Shown here: piece by piece, positions 20,018-31,840 of the stretch
Layout of the letters: each line of letters begins with the position of its first letter
Numbering within the stretch: position 1 is the stretch's first letter
Assembly: GCA_021209875.1 (NCBI GenBank)
Contig: JAGYVD010000001.1
Coordinates: 5,890,001-5,954,000, forward strand
Direction of reading: 5' to 3'
Origin: Rosellinia necatrix
Taxonomy: Eukaryota; Ascomycota; Sordariomycetes; Xylariales; Xylariaceae
Length of the DNA: 64,000 nt
Translations under genes and position numbers: made by a program
Notes under the pieces: model-generated
Databases searched by the model: none
The model's input: the letters and a program-made list of their open reading frames with translations, nothing else
Told to the model about the DNA's origin: nothing

Positions 20018-22750
20018 TCATTGTATTGGGCTCCCCCTTACCTCATGGGGCGAGACAGCACGACTTGACACTCTGCTTTCTCCTTCGGAGCGGCTCCTGA
20101 AGCTCGGGGCTCCGAGTCCAGGCATCCGCCCTTCACTCCCCTGCTGAGATCCAATGTAGTGGCCCATTTCTGGAGCTTTCGTGTCCCTGTCGCCGATCAC
20201 GTATCGTCTCACAAACCAACCAACCCGGGCCGCTTGGTACTGGACGAACTCGCGCTTCGACCCGTTCAACACGTAGCTGAGGTGCTCCAGCGAGAGCTCT
20301 TTCGTCTCTTCAACGAGGAGATAGACGAGCACGAAAGCAAGAAAGTTGAAGCCCGAGAAAAGACCCAGGGAGCCGGATGGATGAATGCCCGCGTTGACAC
20401 TAGAATCATAAGCCACAAAGTCGTACTAAATCTGTTGCCGATAGTTAAAAGGACAACTTACGCAGGAAAAACCAAGGTGAGAAGTCCCGCAAACCCGAGA
20501 TTGACGGCGATGGCAAAGGCACAGCCCTGCGGGATATTAGTTCTTTGTGTGTAGTGTTGATGCTTAAATGTCGATGGGAGACTTACAAGTTCACGGTGAG
20601 AAAGCGGGAAACTATCAGGAAATTATCAATGCGTGTCGCTTAGGAACAATTATCTCGTGACTCACCTTTCTGAAGCTAAGGTGAAGGGTATTGGCCCTGT
20701 TATGGTCAGCCCGCGCGCTGAAGGGAGCGAAAGAGGGGCAACGTACCAAGTCCTGGAGAATAAACGGCCGCATGAAAATACAACCAGATGGCCACCATAC
20801 GGGCAGTGTTGTGGTTGGGTTCACTATTCCAGGGTATTGGAAACGACATAGCTCCGGCGAACATGAAGAAGGACATGAGTGGAAGCGTCCATGTCAGCCA
20901 CTTGCGCCTACCCAGGGTGTCGATGGTCTTAAAAGCTGGAAGACCAAAGAGGAAGTTGACGGCCCCTACTAGAATTAGTTATGTTGGTCTTATGATCACA
21001 TCTCAGACCCAAGCTACCTACCAAATCCCAAACTGAAAGCCATAGCTACTATGAGGGACTTATAGCGATCCTGGGCTTCTTGGTTGTTTCCGTCATTTCC
21101 GCCATTTCCGTCACCTTTGGGCAGCACGGAAAGAAAGAAATCTCCCGAATAAAAAGCTGAGACGTTGACTTCATCTAGTGTCAGTTTTAACTGGCATGAG
21201 TACGCTCGGTGAGTTATTGACTTACTGCCGCAGAGTTGTTGGGCGAGGTTTACGACTGAAGTGCTGATTAAGGCATTACGGAGTCGTCTCCTTGTGAAAA
21301 GCTGACCGAATCTGGTGAATACGCTATCTTCGCTGAAGCCAATTCCGATCTCTTTGCTCTCTTGTTCGATCGTTTTATGTAGTAGATATATATCTTTCAT
21401 GGCGAGGAGCTGCGCAAGGTTTAGGTTAGCAGGCTAGCCCTAGTGTCGTAGATGATAGCAGTTCTGCGGCCATAATATACTCACTTTACAGTTTCTTAAT
21501 TTCTTAAGCTTTTCATACGCTGTCTTTGGGTCATATTTTAACCGCCCACTTCGCATATAGTAACGGGGGCTCTCAGTGCATTTCCACACGGCCCCCAACA
21601 TGGCGGCTGCAAATATGAGGGGGGCCCCAAGTATGAGAGAGACAGTAAGCTCTTCATTACCAGTCTCATAGACGTTATAGACAGCGGTGGCGAAGATCAG
21701 GTTAAAGCCAAACCCAATCATAATGCCAAATGAGACCCTACTCGTAGTCAGCATTCAGGGACGTTGGAAATGCATCCTTGAGGATGCCAACGCACCAAAG
21801 TTGCCACGCTAACACAAAGGAGCCTCTCCAAAATCGTATGGCCGTCTCGCTTGCGAGGATAGGTGTGCTGACAGCCTTGATACCCATGCCTAACATTGTA
21901 AGTTTTCATGTGTGAGTACTGTTGGCGGGTATCATTCACAGGGAATACCCGCTGGGAATCCTGGACGTACCTATACCGTTGACGATCCTCACGCCGAATA
22001 ACAACTTCCACCGGTCTTTCTCTTCTAGGATCAAGACTGCTAGGCCTGCAATTAGAGAGGTAATTAAGATCAGAACTGCCGAAACCATCATGCCTCCGCG
22101 CCGTCCTAGATGATTATTGACGGGCAGCGCTAACCAACAACCCAACGCAGCGGCCGTAAAGAAAGGGGCAGCATTAACCGCTCCAAGCAGCCATTGGGGT
22201 GCACTAGTACCAACAACATCTGAATTATATATACCCAGCTTAGACGTGTAGAGCGACGCGCCATTGATGGACGATTGCACATGACCTTGTAGTATGGCGG
22301 CTAATGACACAGCTAGGTTGACCATCGTAATGCCGCGCTCGCTGAAGAGCTTGTCTTTCTCATTCCGAATTGCTTCCTTTTCGTCGTCATCCAGGTCGAC
22401 GTTCAAATTCCCGCGTTCGTACCTAAGAATCCCGCGAGCGACGGCATAATAGATATCGATATCTCTCGCGACAAAGGCAGCCCGGATGAAATTATCGAAG
22501 TCTGCGCTGTTGTTGTCCATGTCGAGCTGGTCAATGGCAAATCGAGCGGCATCGCGACGAAGTGTTTGGTCATTGTAGCTTGCTATAGAGATATGTCTGT
22601 CAACGAACCTGATACTCTAAGGGACCATGTTCTCTCACCTAAAACATTCGAAGGCTCTTGGTGGGCCGTGCTATTTCTTCGACTCCAGCCAGGGGGCAAC
22701 GCGCTGCTGCCGCCTAGCTCATCTATTTCGATACCGCGATACTGAGCCAT
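20018..22750 (-). CDS. MFS sugar transporter (sugar porter family), 11 exons
   Basis: Twelve-helix plasma-membrane proton symporter family for hexoses/polyols; substrate not determinable. Exons, all phases consistent: 22750-22639, 22582-21971, 21889-21796, 21737-21485, 21409-21226, 21174-21022, 20965-20747, 20696-20666, 20611-20587, 20526-20462 and 20399-20018, giving 709 aa. Sugar-porter signatures: 'NHLGRRGGMM' after TM2, 'FGVRIVNGIGMGIKAVSTPI' with 'LASETA', 'NLAQQLCGNEVNVSAFYS' and 'DTLGRRKWLTWT'. 'PIPFTLASES' and 'FPLSHRELGCAFAIAVN' come from the two tiny exons (31 and 25 nt) plus their neighbours. 'LVEETKELSLEHL' is the end motif. The cytosolic N-tail (about 90 residues) and C-tail are long. 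Starts with MAQYRGIEIDELGG. It is divergent from the HeLo-like/ankyrin gene. Confidence 0.88.
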
Positions 22751-23395
22751 GACGTTAGGCTACAATATCAAGAGTTGACCGACGAACCAAATGACAGTCA
22801 ACCCGCTGATAAATCAAGTTTCATGAAAATGGAATATCTGCGGAAGGCAAATGAATCTCAGTCGCAGTTTTCAGCCAGCTTTGTTTCCATTCCGCGAGAG
22901 ATGTGCGGAGGCACCTCTCGCACTGCGTCTGTGCCTCAGCTCAGCCTCGTTTGCAGTCATACCCGGAAGAGCTAGGAAAAGCAATTGGCTCTGCATCAGC
23001 GGCGTCTAGGCACACAGCCCGGGCGAGGCTCTCAACATCGATTGCGTCACGCCCCAGTCACTGAGCAGCCATGAGCTTGGCGAGCCAATGCTGCCCCTGA
23101 CAGGTAACATCAGCTGCTTCTCCAGCCATCATGAAGGATCCGCCGGGTGACTTAGCTGCATACACCGAAATGCAGACAGTGTCCATACCGTAGGTACATA
23201 GTCGAGGCAGCCCATGGGTCAGTCATACCCCCGAGTGCCCCGCAATCCACACAATCGACTTACATTCCCACTCTAGCCGCCATCGCAGCCGCCATCGTCT
23301 TCTCATACTCGAGCAACAGTCCAGTTGTACCATGCGAAATAAATGGACCAGCCTTCACCCACAACACGCTGGTCGCAGGCTCGCGCATATCTACC
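22751..23395. other. Divergent intergenic promoter region
   Basis: Lies between the starts of the sugar-transporter (minus) and HeLo-like/ankyrin (plus) genes. It is GC-balanced and has no gene seen. Confidence 0.5.
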
Positions 23396-25695
23396 ATGTC
23401 CGGGGGTGAGCTATTCCAGGTGCTGGCGTCTGCGGTCAGCATCGTGGACTGTAGCGTCAGGTTGTTCGAATTCATAAGGAAACTCAACGACGATGTCCAC
23501 GATATTCGTGATTGGTTGGTGGAGACGAGAAACGGCATCGAAACGCTCGTTAGCGTTCTAGAACTCGTCAAAACAATTGCCACAGGCCCAAATATGATAC
23601 ATGCTGAAGATGGCCCTATTGAGTGGATTTGCACTATAGTACGAGTTTGCAATGCCCGGGCCGAGAAGATCTATGAGAAGCTGCCGCCAATCCCGGAAAA
23701 CGACGTTTTCTCGAAGGTAGAGGCCGTGCTCAGGAAGCTTATGCATGATCGCGAAATTAAAGAGCATGACGTCGCCATTCAAAAATGGACTGTCCTACTG
23801 CAAACAACTGTCATGGCTCTGTTCTTGTAAGTCGACCGCATGTATCATGAGATATCACTCTGCTGATGTTAACGATGTGCTCATTCTGGTTTAGGGAGCG
23901 GACGTCGTCTTTAGCCAGAATTTACGGGAATCACCAATACCACGACGATGATAAGTTTGAGGGAATCAGGGTCAAGCTCAGCGAAACGCTTAGCAGCAGC
24001 ATACCTTCCAGCCGAACAACGTCACAATATGATCCTAGCGAGGCCGCAAGCGCCCTAACCGAAAAGCCCTTACCCATACTATATAGAGCATGGCAGCCGG
24101 AGCTCAAGCAATCTCAAGATAAGGTCGAGGAACTTGAGTTAGAAAAGCGATATCTCGAGGCCGCGATAGAACAGGGAAAGATCATCGATATGCGACGTAG
24201 TTTGGAGAACTATACACCATTCAGCGGTCAATACGAGGCACAACTAGTCGAAAGGCAGGCAGATCTCCTACTTCGATGCCCTACCATTGGACGGCACCAC
24301 GAAGCCGCAAAACTGCTCAAAGCCCTCATAGAGGATAAGAACAATCGATGGGAGCTGACAGATAAGGCGAAGGGACGAGTAATGCTGAAGCTCGGCGAAT
24401 GGTATCTCGCAGAGGCAAAGCGTGGGCATACGGCAAAAACCAAACTAGCCACAACCATCCTAAGCGATGCAGCAACTCTGCTGGAGGGCCTACATCCGTT
24501 CCCCCGCGAGCTCTACGAGAGATCCGTCGTGCTTTTCGTCAGTACCCTGGAGAACCCAGAAGATGTTCGAGTAATGAAATCACATGTTGAGGAACGGATA
24601 CTACCTGGTTCGGATACGGTATTCGGGTGGGAATACTCGGGCGAACCCGAGTGCGAGGCTCTGAAATGGTGCCGGGCTCAGACTGATCCGGCGTTCGCCG
24701 TGGACTCTCCGAACTTCAAATTTGACGGCCCCGTCCAAGGGACATCCGCAATGCACTTGGCAGTTCGAGATGGGCGGGTTGATGTCTTGAGAAAGATGTT
24801 GGTCGAAGTCGAGCATATCGACGCCTTGGATAACAACGGGTGTACCCCCTTGCTGGTAGCAGCGGCACAGAGGCGCAGTGAGATTTTCGAGCTGTTACTC
24901 AGTCGCCATGCCAGCCTAGATGTGGTTGACAAATTGGGGCAGACCGCATTGCATAAATGCCAAACCTCTAGGCGCAACGATGATGATCTCGCCATTGCTG
25001 AGCTAGTGCATGGGTTGGTTCGCGACCGTGAGTCTACTTTCATCAACATCCGAGAGTCAGCCGGCAAGACCGCCCTATGGATGGCATGCGATATGAGCAA
25101 TAAAAGGATGGTGGAGTTTCTCCTCGGCCATGGCGCTGACCCTAACATCCCATCGGCCATCAATAAGACGCCTCTCCAAGTCGCGGTCGACATGAGATCG
25201 TCACTAACCACTCGGGAGAGACACGCCGACCGACTGAGGATCATCGAACTGCTTCTAGAGCACGGTGCCGAGAGTAACCGAGAGGACAACCTGGGCAACA
25301 CTCCACTTCACACTGCCGCATTCAAAGGGGATTTGGAAGTTGTCCGGTGCTTGCTGGATCCCAGTTACAAGACATCGGTGGACCTCCCCGGACGCAACGG
25401 CCAGACGCCGGTAGCGGCGGCGGCGCAACAAAAATACATTCCTGTCATCAAAGAACTCGTATCAAAGGGCGCAAACACTGCCTCGAAGGGCATTCGTCAA
25501 AAAAGTGCTGAGGATTGGGCCAAGGGTGACCATAATCAGCGGCTGAGAGATGCCCTTCGGCCCGGACATGATCGACGTTCGAGCCGGGCCAGCACCACAT
25601 CCCATACCGGCTCATCTGTGAGCTCGGGTTCCGTAAAAACACGACATTCCAGTACATCACAAACCTTTCCGAGCATATTTAGGCCCGGCGATTAG
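23396..25695 (+). CDS. HeLo-like N-terminal domain plus ankyrin-repeat protein without NACHT
   Basis: Two exons, 23396-23826 and 23895-25695, give 743 aa. Residues 1-140 ('LASAVSIVDCSVRLFEFI', 'DDVHDIRDWLVETRNGIE') resemble the helical N-terminal domain of fungal STAND proteins (HeLo-like), which in relatives acts in cell-death or membrane-targeting output. Residues about 150-420 form a helical, partly coiled-coil linker with TPR-like content ('KVEELELEKRYLEAAIEQGK', 'EAAKLLKALIEDK'). Residues about 440-690 contain seven ankyrin repeats, for example 'GTSAMHLAVRDGRVDVL', 'GKTALWMACDMSNKRMV' and 'GNTPLHTAAFKGDLEVV'. The tail is Ser/Thr-rich. There is no Walker A motif or NACHT domain, so this is an effector-plus-sensor architecture lacking the NTPase switch. 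Function in non-self recognition or signalling is inference. Confidence 0.85.
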
Positions 25696-26471
25696 CCAAG
25701 CTGGCAATTTCACCGATAAAGAATCGGTCTATCGACAGCACACCAACCATTTCGTCCGAATATGAACGCAGGCATGAGCGTTGTTTTATTGTTCGGTGTG
25801 ATTGGGCATTGATAGTATCCCATGCGATCACTCGCTATTACGACTGCATACAACACGTTACCGGACGGCATTTACACTTGTACAAAAATCTATCTAATGT
25901 ATTAGCATTTAAGGGATATTGGCATTTAAGGGACCATACCATCAATGGAGTTAGGAATGGCAGCAGGGCTTGAGCAAAAAGGGCCATTGTATTATATTTC
26001 GTCTAATGTGTAATGATTTAACGATGGACTAAGATCCAAATTATTAACTAGCCTTGACTGTCAGTGAGACCACATAGGTGGTGCCGTAAGGTTATGATCT
26101 ATACCCTTAGGAACAGACCCCCTTCATAGTCATCTATTGAGGGTGGCTTCGTTGCAGGCGTGTTATTTACGGATAAGGATATAGCTCGTTCATATCGGCT
26201 CTGCAGGTCGACAAGTAGATCCTGATAAATGCAATAGAGCAGGACATGAAATCGGGGAAACGATAGAGCCTATTAGCGACGTCGGGTTCACACCGCCACG
26301 GTAGTGAGTGTCTACCGAGCGTTGAATGATGGCAAAATATCAACGGCAACGAAAAATATATATATGTGTGTGTCGCGAAAACCCAATTGATAAACGCCCC
26401 AGCTTGTTCATACAAAAGACCTATTAATGGCTCCTGCCCCGGCCCGAAGCCGATAGCCACTTCTGGTACAA
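25696..26471. other. Intergenic, no gene
   Basis: Convergent 3' region between the ankyrin and thioredoxin genes. AT-rich with short frames only. Confidence 0.5.
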
Positions 26472-27373
26472 CTAGCTGCTGCCTAGGTCGGCCAATGTCC
26501 GCACACTACTAGCCGGTCTAGCAGCCGGTCGGCTCCCGCCCGGCTTGATGGGCGCCGGCGGGGCTCTGGGCTTTTGGATGTTGAAATCGGAGCGCTCGGC
26601 AGCTTTATACGGATCGAACTGCGAAGGCGATTAGCACGACGGAGAAACTTAGACAAGGGGGGGTGGGTTAGATTGCTATTCCCCCTTTGAGGAGCAGCAC
26701 GGGGCGGACGGGCGGGCGGACGTACGGATAACAGGGAGACGAGGTAAAGGCCGAAAAAGGTCAGGAGGGTATTTATAAACGAGGCGCCAAAGGCGCTCCG
26801 GCCCCTGCTCGCGGCTCCGCTGCTGTTGCTGCTGCTGCCACCGCCCAGGGTCCGGCCGGGGATGGCGAAGGAGGCGCCGGGGGCGACGGCGCCGGCGAGC
26901 TTGACGGCGTTGTCGACGGCGGTGGTGAGGGCGGGGCGGTTGGCGCCGCGGATGGTCTCGATGACGGCGCCGGACTTGAAGACGAGGAAGGTGGGCATGG
27001 CGCTGACGCCGTGGGACTGGGCGATGGGCTGGTGGTTGTCGACGTTGACCTTGCAGAAGGTGATCTTGCCCGGCTTCGAGTACTTGGTCGACAGCGACTC
27101 GAACGTCGGCGCGATCATCTTACACGGACCGCACCAGTCGGCGTAGACTGTCCGGGCGCGCGCGCGCGAAGGAGGGCACGGGTGAGCAGATGCGCGGCTA
27201 ATGGGGCCAGTGATGGAAGTGGCGGTGATGGAAGTGGCAGTGATGGAGGTGGAGGTGGTGGTGCTGGAGGTGGTTGGTGTGCGTGATCACTTACAGTCGG
27301 CGATGACGATGGTGGAGGATCCTAGGATGCGCTGCCACTCGCTGGACGAGGCGATGTTCACCGTTGCGCTCAT
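26472..27373 (-). CDS. Thioredoxin-domain protein with C-terminal membrane anchor
   Basis: Disulfide reductase fold, probably anchored to an intracellular membrane with the redox domain in the cytosol. Exons are 27373-27295, 27147-26726 and 26618-26472, giving 215 aa. The start is MSATVNIASSSEWQRIL. The active site ADWCGPCKM has both redox cysteines and follows directly after intron 1. 'KVNVDNHQPIAQSHGVSAMP' contains the cis-Pro, and 'TFLVFKSGAVIETIRGAN' completes the fold by residue 110. A Gly/Ser linker follows, then the hydrophobic helix 'SFINTLLTFFGLYLVSLL' (about 150-170) and a Pro/Arg/Ala tail. Thioredoxin-TM architecture of this kind is common in filamentous fungi. Intron 1 (147 nt) holds a GATGGAAGTGGC-type minisatellite. 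Substrate proteins are unknown. Confidence 0.88.
27198..27280. repeat. Purine-rich minisatellite inside thioredoxin intron 1
   Basis: Imperfect 12- and 6-bp units of GATGGAAGTGGC/GATGGAGGTGGA type occupy most of the 147-nt intron. They leave both splice sites intact. Confidence 0.7.
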
Positions 27374-28143
27374 CGTGTCGTTTGGCCGTCTTTCGTCCCG
27401 GGTCTCTTCGGTACAATGCTGGACTGTCGGCGACTCGGTTGGCTCCGGGTTAGACCCTCGAGTGGAAGAAGGTGTTTATAGGTACGTGCGTATGTTTCGT
27501 ATCAGCTAACACAGGTCGTTATTGCATGGTGGTCGACAACAGGCAGCTAGAGCTAGAGAGAGGGATTGATTGGGAAGGCAAGTTTTGGTGGGGGGGGAGC
27601 GACAATGACATCTTGCCTTACTACATTTATTATTAGAATCTACCTAGCTAAGTAGTAGTAGTATTAACGTCTAATCTAGGTGTCTGACATCTACCTAGCT
27701 AAGCACATTAACTACCTCTTAGTGGTTTAGGTAGGGGTCCAGGCCAGGAACCTTAGGTAGGCTAGTTAGGTAAATACCTTCAGGTACATAGCTACCTACA
27801 GGGCCTAAGGCATATGTGGACCTGATTGGGATCCCCAGCGCACCTTGGGTTACAGGGGTATCTGTTAATTACATAGTACGTTAGTGGTGCTTTACCGCTG
27901 TCCACCTGTTACCTTAGCACCATAAATTTCCTCAAGATTGGTAGGTGGTGAATCATTACCGTTACAATTCTGCCGGCACAACTTTTCATCACTCCAGCCA
28001 AGCTTGTTCAAGTCTCAATCTCATCTTCGGGCCGTTACAGCATTCACGAGGCGGACTTGGATTTCCATTATATGCCGGCGCGAATTGACAGGATTGAATT
28101 ACATCCCGGTCGAATCAACTCACACGTCATTTAGACACAGTAT
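27374..28143. other. Divergent promoter region with TAGGTA motif cluster
   Basis: Lies between the thioredoxin (minus) and SPOUT methyltransferase (plus) starts. From 27630 to 27800 there are many TACCTA/TAGGTA/CTAGCTA elements, including two copies of CTACCTAGCTAAG. No gene seen. Confidence 0.55.
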
Positions 28144-29420
28144 AATGTCTTACTACGAACAAGATAGGCAGAAAGTAAGGCATCCTCTTGGCTTACCTGG
28201 TTCATATAGCCGCTCTCATGGCCCGAAGCCTTTCTCTCTAGCCCTCCCTCCAGCCTTCCCTGTATATCTCCCTACCGCTTTCTCCTCGACTAACTGGCCT
28301 CTAGAAACGGCGAATTACACGGGAGGGAGATTATGTAGATACTTCGAAGCCAACTGCTTTCTTCAAGCCTTCAGGCGGCAGGGAATGGACAATATCTATC
28401 GCCGTACCTGGTAGCGTATTATCCACGTAGGTGACATTCTATAACCCTCTCCTCATTATATGCTCGTAGGGCGCATGTGGAGAGAGAAGTCTCCGTCTCC
28501 CTCTATCTCAGCCCGCCTTGTTGCTAACACCAGTCTGCAGTTGTCGCCGGGATGACCAGCGAACTGGCGTCGTATCCCATATTGCACGTGCTCTCGCCGT
28601 CTTTGCCATAGACGAGATCGTCATCTTTGACGACTCGCCCATGGATTCACGCCCCGTCAATATAGACCCGTCTGGCTACACCGGCGATGTTGACCCGTGC
28701 GGGTATCTTGATCACCTCCTGCAGTACATGGAGATGCCGCCCTTCATGCGCCGCACCTTACTTCCCTTGCATCCTAACCTGAAAGCCGCTGGCCTCATGG
28801 CAAGCCTGGATATACCCTCTCACCCCCATCATACCGACTGGTTGCCTTACTGTGAAGGCGTCACCACGTCCGGCGCCCCTGCGAACGGGTCTGGTACTCT
28901 TGTTGACGTCGGTCGTAAAACCCCGGTCACTATTAGTGATGATGTTCCACCCAAGACCCGCATTACCCTAGAGATGGACGAGAACGACCCGTCCAGAGGC
29001 GAACCCGTGGACCCGGCTACTCCTCGGACTCAGGGGGGCTATTATTGGGGCTATGCCGTTCGACGGTGCAAATCACTGGCGTCCGTGTTTGAGGAGTGCA
29101 GTTACGAAGGAGGATACGATATGAGTATCGGCACTTCGGAACGCGGCTTGTCGATACCCGACGCCTTCCCCGAGAAGAAGAAAAAAGAGCCGTCAAACTT
29201 CAATCACCTTCTCATTGTTTTCGGAGGACCCCGTGGCCTCGAGTACGCCGCCGAGAACGACCCAGCCTTACAGGAAATGGGTATTGCGAGGGGACGAACC
29301 AAGGAGTTGTTCGATCATTGGGTGAACATCTTACCGGGGCAGGGGAGCCGGACAATTCGAACGGATGAGGCGCTATTCATCGGGCTATCAGGTTTACGAA
29401 AGATATGGGATATGAGATAA
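28144..29420 (+). CDS. SPOUT-fold RNA methyltransferase (C9orf114/SPOUT1-like)
   Basis: Putative SAM-dependent RNA methyltransferase of the DUF171/C9orf114 family. The main exon (from about 28530 to the stop at 29420) is clear. 'SHIARALAVFAIDEIVIFDD' opens the fold and 'DHLLQYMEMPPFMRRTLLP' follows. An inserted OB-like region runs over residues about 110-200. 'HLLIVFGGPRGLEYAAE' and 'LPGQGSRTIRTDEALFIGL' form the SPOUT trefoil knot. The 5' end is less certain. ATG 28144 (MSYYEQDRQK) followed by 'HGPKPFSLALPPAFP' matches the family N-terminus. The intron joining it to the main exon is ambiguous: a GTATAT donor at about 28270 joins in phase to the AG before 28513, but adds about 11 non-conserved residues. 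Relatives act on 28S rRNA or centrosomal RNPs; the target here is unknown. Confidence 0.75.
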
Positions 29421-29908
29421 TAGCCCGAGAAGATGGGGAAGTTCGCCCCATCGCTGGGCAATCTTATTGTTGCCAGACATGTGGGTTTTTCTAACCAGTA
29501 TTGAGATGATAGCATTCGAGAGGTTGGTTTGCCGCACAAGCCCCCTTCATAAAGTAATACACAGGCTTAACAGTTATGTTGACAAGGGACACAATTGAAG
29601 CCGAAGACACAAAGCGAAAGCCACATGAAAACTACGCTTGAGAATCAAGTATTTCAGAGTCGACAAAATCCCGCTAAGCTTTGTGTTTCTCCTGTCCACA
29701 AACTCGTTTATCACCCCCCGTAATTGGATAATAGTTTAATGTTGTACAAGACGCAAACTCCTTATTGAGATTTGTATACTATATATCTGATGCGTGATAG
29801 CGAAGAAATATAAATGCCAATAGAAGCGGCTGAGGCATTTGAACAAGGCGCCCAGGGTACCGGACATGGTTGGATATTTTACAAGGCGCCCCTGCCCAGC
29901 TATCGCGG
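29421..29908. other. Convergent intergenic region, no gene
   Basis: 3' flanks of the SPOUT gene and the MFS gene. AT-rich. Confidence 0.5.
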
Positions 29909-31840
29909 TTATGCAACATTCACCGATCGGCCATGTAGCCTGGCTAGCCAAGAAGTCGACATCAACCGGCGAATGTTCTTTCCCCAAATCATAAAGACGA
30001 TGAGAAAGAGGTTGTTGGCAAGTAGCACACCACCGAAGCCAGCAGCTATCACAGCCGCATAGCTACTCTCCATGATCCAGTCCAGTACTTTGAAACCTAG
30101 GCCAAAGCTGACGAGTTGCTTACCTACATTCATAGCCATAAGCATTTCAGATGTATTGGCATTATACGAGTCGACAGCATAAGCTAATGTAAAACTGTAG
30201 TAGAAGTAGCCACACCACGATGCCATGCCAGCGCCGAGGAAGTAACCTATCCAGTGGAGGTTTCGTTGGGCAGTCAAACCGTAGACGACTAGCCCAACAG
30301 GGCCGACAATCATCGCAGGGAGCATAACCCCCAGCCTCATTTCGGCTTCGCGGATGCCATTATTACGCCGCGTGAGGTAGGCTGCCAACATGTCCGACGT
30401 TGGCGTGAAAGGGACGGCGAGAAGGAATCCTATCACCGAACCAACAGCCTGGATCCCGGAACTCGACTGCAACGCAAAGTCAGCCACCATTTCGAATCTC
30501 GATTCGTTTTTATTTCTTGGACTTACCACGGACCAGTTGTATGGAGGCGCTGTGATCTTGATCGGGAAGACAAAATTGAAAGACAAACCACCCAGTCCAA
30601 TGATGATGCCAAAGGACGTGATGACCCATAAGACTTGGGGGACAAGAAAGTACGTCATTGACCTCCAGAGCAAAGTGAAGAATGGTATTGTCGAGTCGAT
30701 GCGGCCCCGCAGGCTGAGAGTGGAAATAAACGACTTGCGAGGAGGTATATCTGCCGCTTGCTCCACAGCAAGCGCCTCTGGTTTCTCCTGGCCCGAACCC
30801 GGACTCGTCGAGTCGCGGTCCTCGTTGACTGTGTTACCCACCGACTTATTTCGTTCATATGATGTCTCCTCGACAAAAAGAAAAGCTAGAATGAACAGTG
30901 CAACAGCGAAAGCAAGGATGACGTAGAAAAAGAGTCTCCACGAGTATTTGGTTGGGAGCATGTATGCCGCCGGAAGCGTGGCGAGCGCGGCGAGGCATAG
31001 CGAAACTGCGAAGATGGCAGTCAGTTATATATATTCACACTAGCGGGCAAGTAGTGTAGTAGTATTACATGTGTAGTACCCCAACTGCAATCCGCGTTCA
31101 TGTAGGAAGAAAATATCATTCACAAGTTGGACTGGCAATGCTTCACAAATACCAGCCCCTAAGCAGTGAACGACACGGGCAGCCATAAGGCCACCGAAGG
31201 TAGTTGCTCGTGAACTAGCCGCCAGGCCTGCGATAAACTGTAGAGAGGTGAGCAATTTCCTTCATTTTGCGCTCAGATGAGTTGTCGCCACTCACGGCTA
31301 CCATGGACCCCAGCATGACCGGTCTTCTCCCAAATCTCAAGTATAGGGGCACCAGCAGCCAGGATGTAAGTCCGTATGCCAAATTGGGATATGATATCAA
31401 GGTAGATGCCTCCGTTTGCGAAACACCGAATAGCTCAGACCAAAGCGTGATGTAGGGACCGACGCCCAACAGCGCTGAGTTGCCGAGGAACGAGTAGATG
31501 CAGATAATGATCAGGATCATGGTCTTCTTGAACCTAGACCACTGAAGAGGGTCGTTAGGGTCCTCTGCGGGCACAGGGAAGAGTGCCTGGCCATAGGCGG
31601 TGTCATCTCCATCTTATCGTGTATTAGCAAATTGCGACAGTATGCGGTCACCCCCAAATACACTCACCTATTGCTTTGACATTCACCGTCCCTGGGATAT
31701 CCCCTTCGTGGGCATGGCTGTTGGTGATTTGTTAACAAGCGCCGTCTCGAGGCCGATTTCTACGCAAAGGCCAGGCGTACGCACCTGTGGACGAGATGGG
31801 GACCCGAGCCAAGGGGCTGTTCGCTCAAGCTGTTCGCCAT
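29909..31840 (-). CDS. MFS transporter, DHA1/HOL1-like drug:proton antiporter family
   Basis: Twelve-helix efflux or polyamine/drug transporter type. Exons are 31840-31785, 31717-31668, 31612-31296, 31237-31069, 31005-30527 and 30466-29909; phases close exactly, 542 aa. Starts MANSLSEQPLGSGPH. 'PNDPLQWSRFKKTMIL' is the classic pre-TM1 motif of this family. 'LRFGRRPVMLGSMVA' is the TM2-3 loop. 'MAARVVHCLGAGICEALPV' is TM4-5. A basic/acidic cytosolic loop is followed by TM7-12 ('NWSVSSSGIQAVGSVIGF', 'GLGFKVLDWI'). The last intron (60 nt) is an exact multiple of three without stops, so its retention would insert 20 residues between TM7 and TM8. The substrate cannot be read from sequence. Confidence 0.85.
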
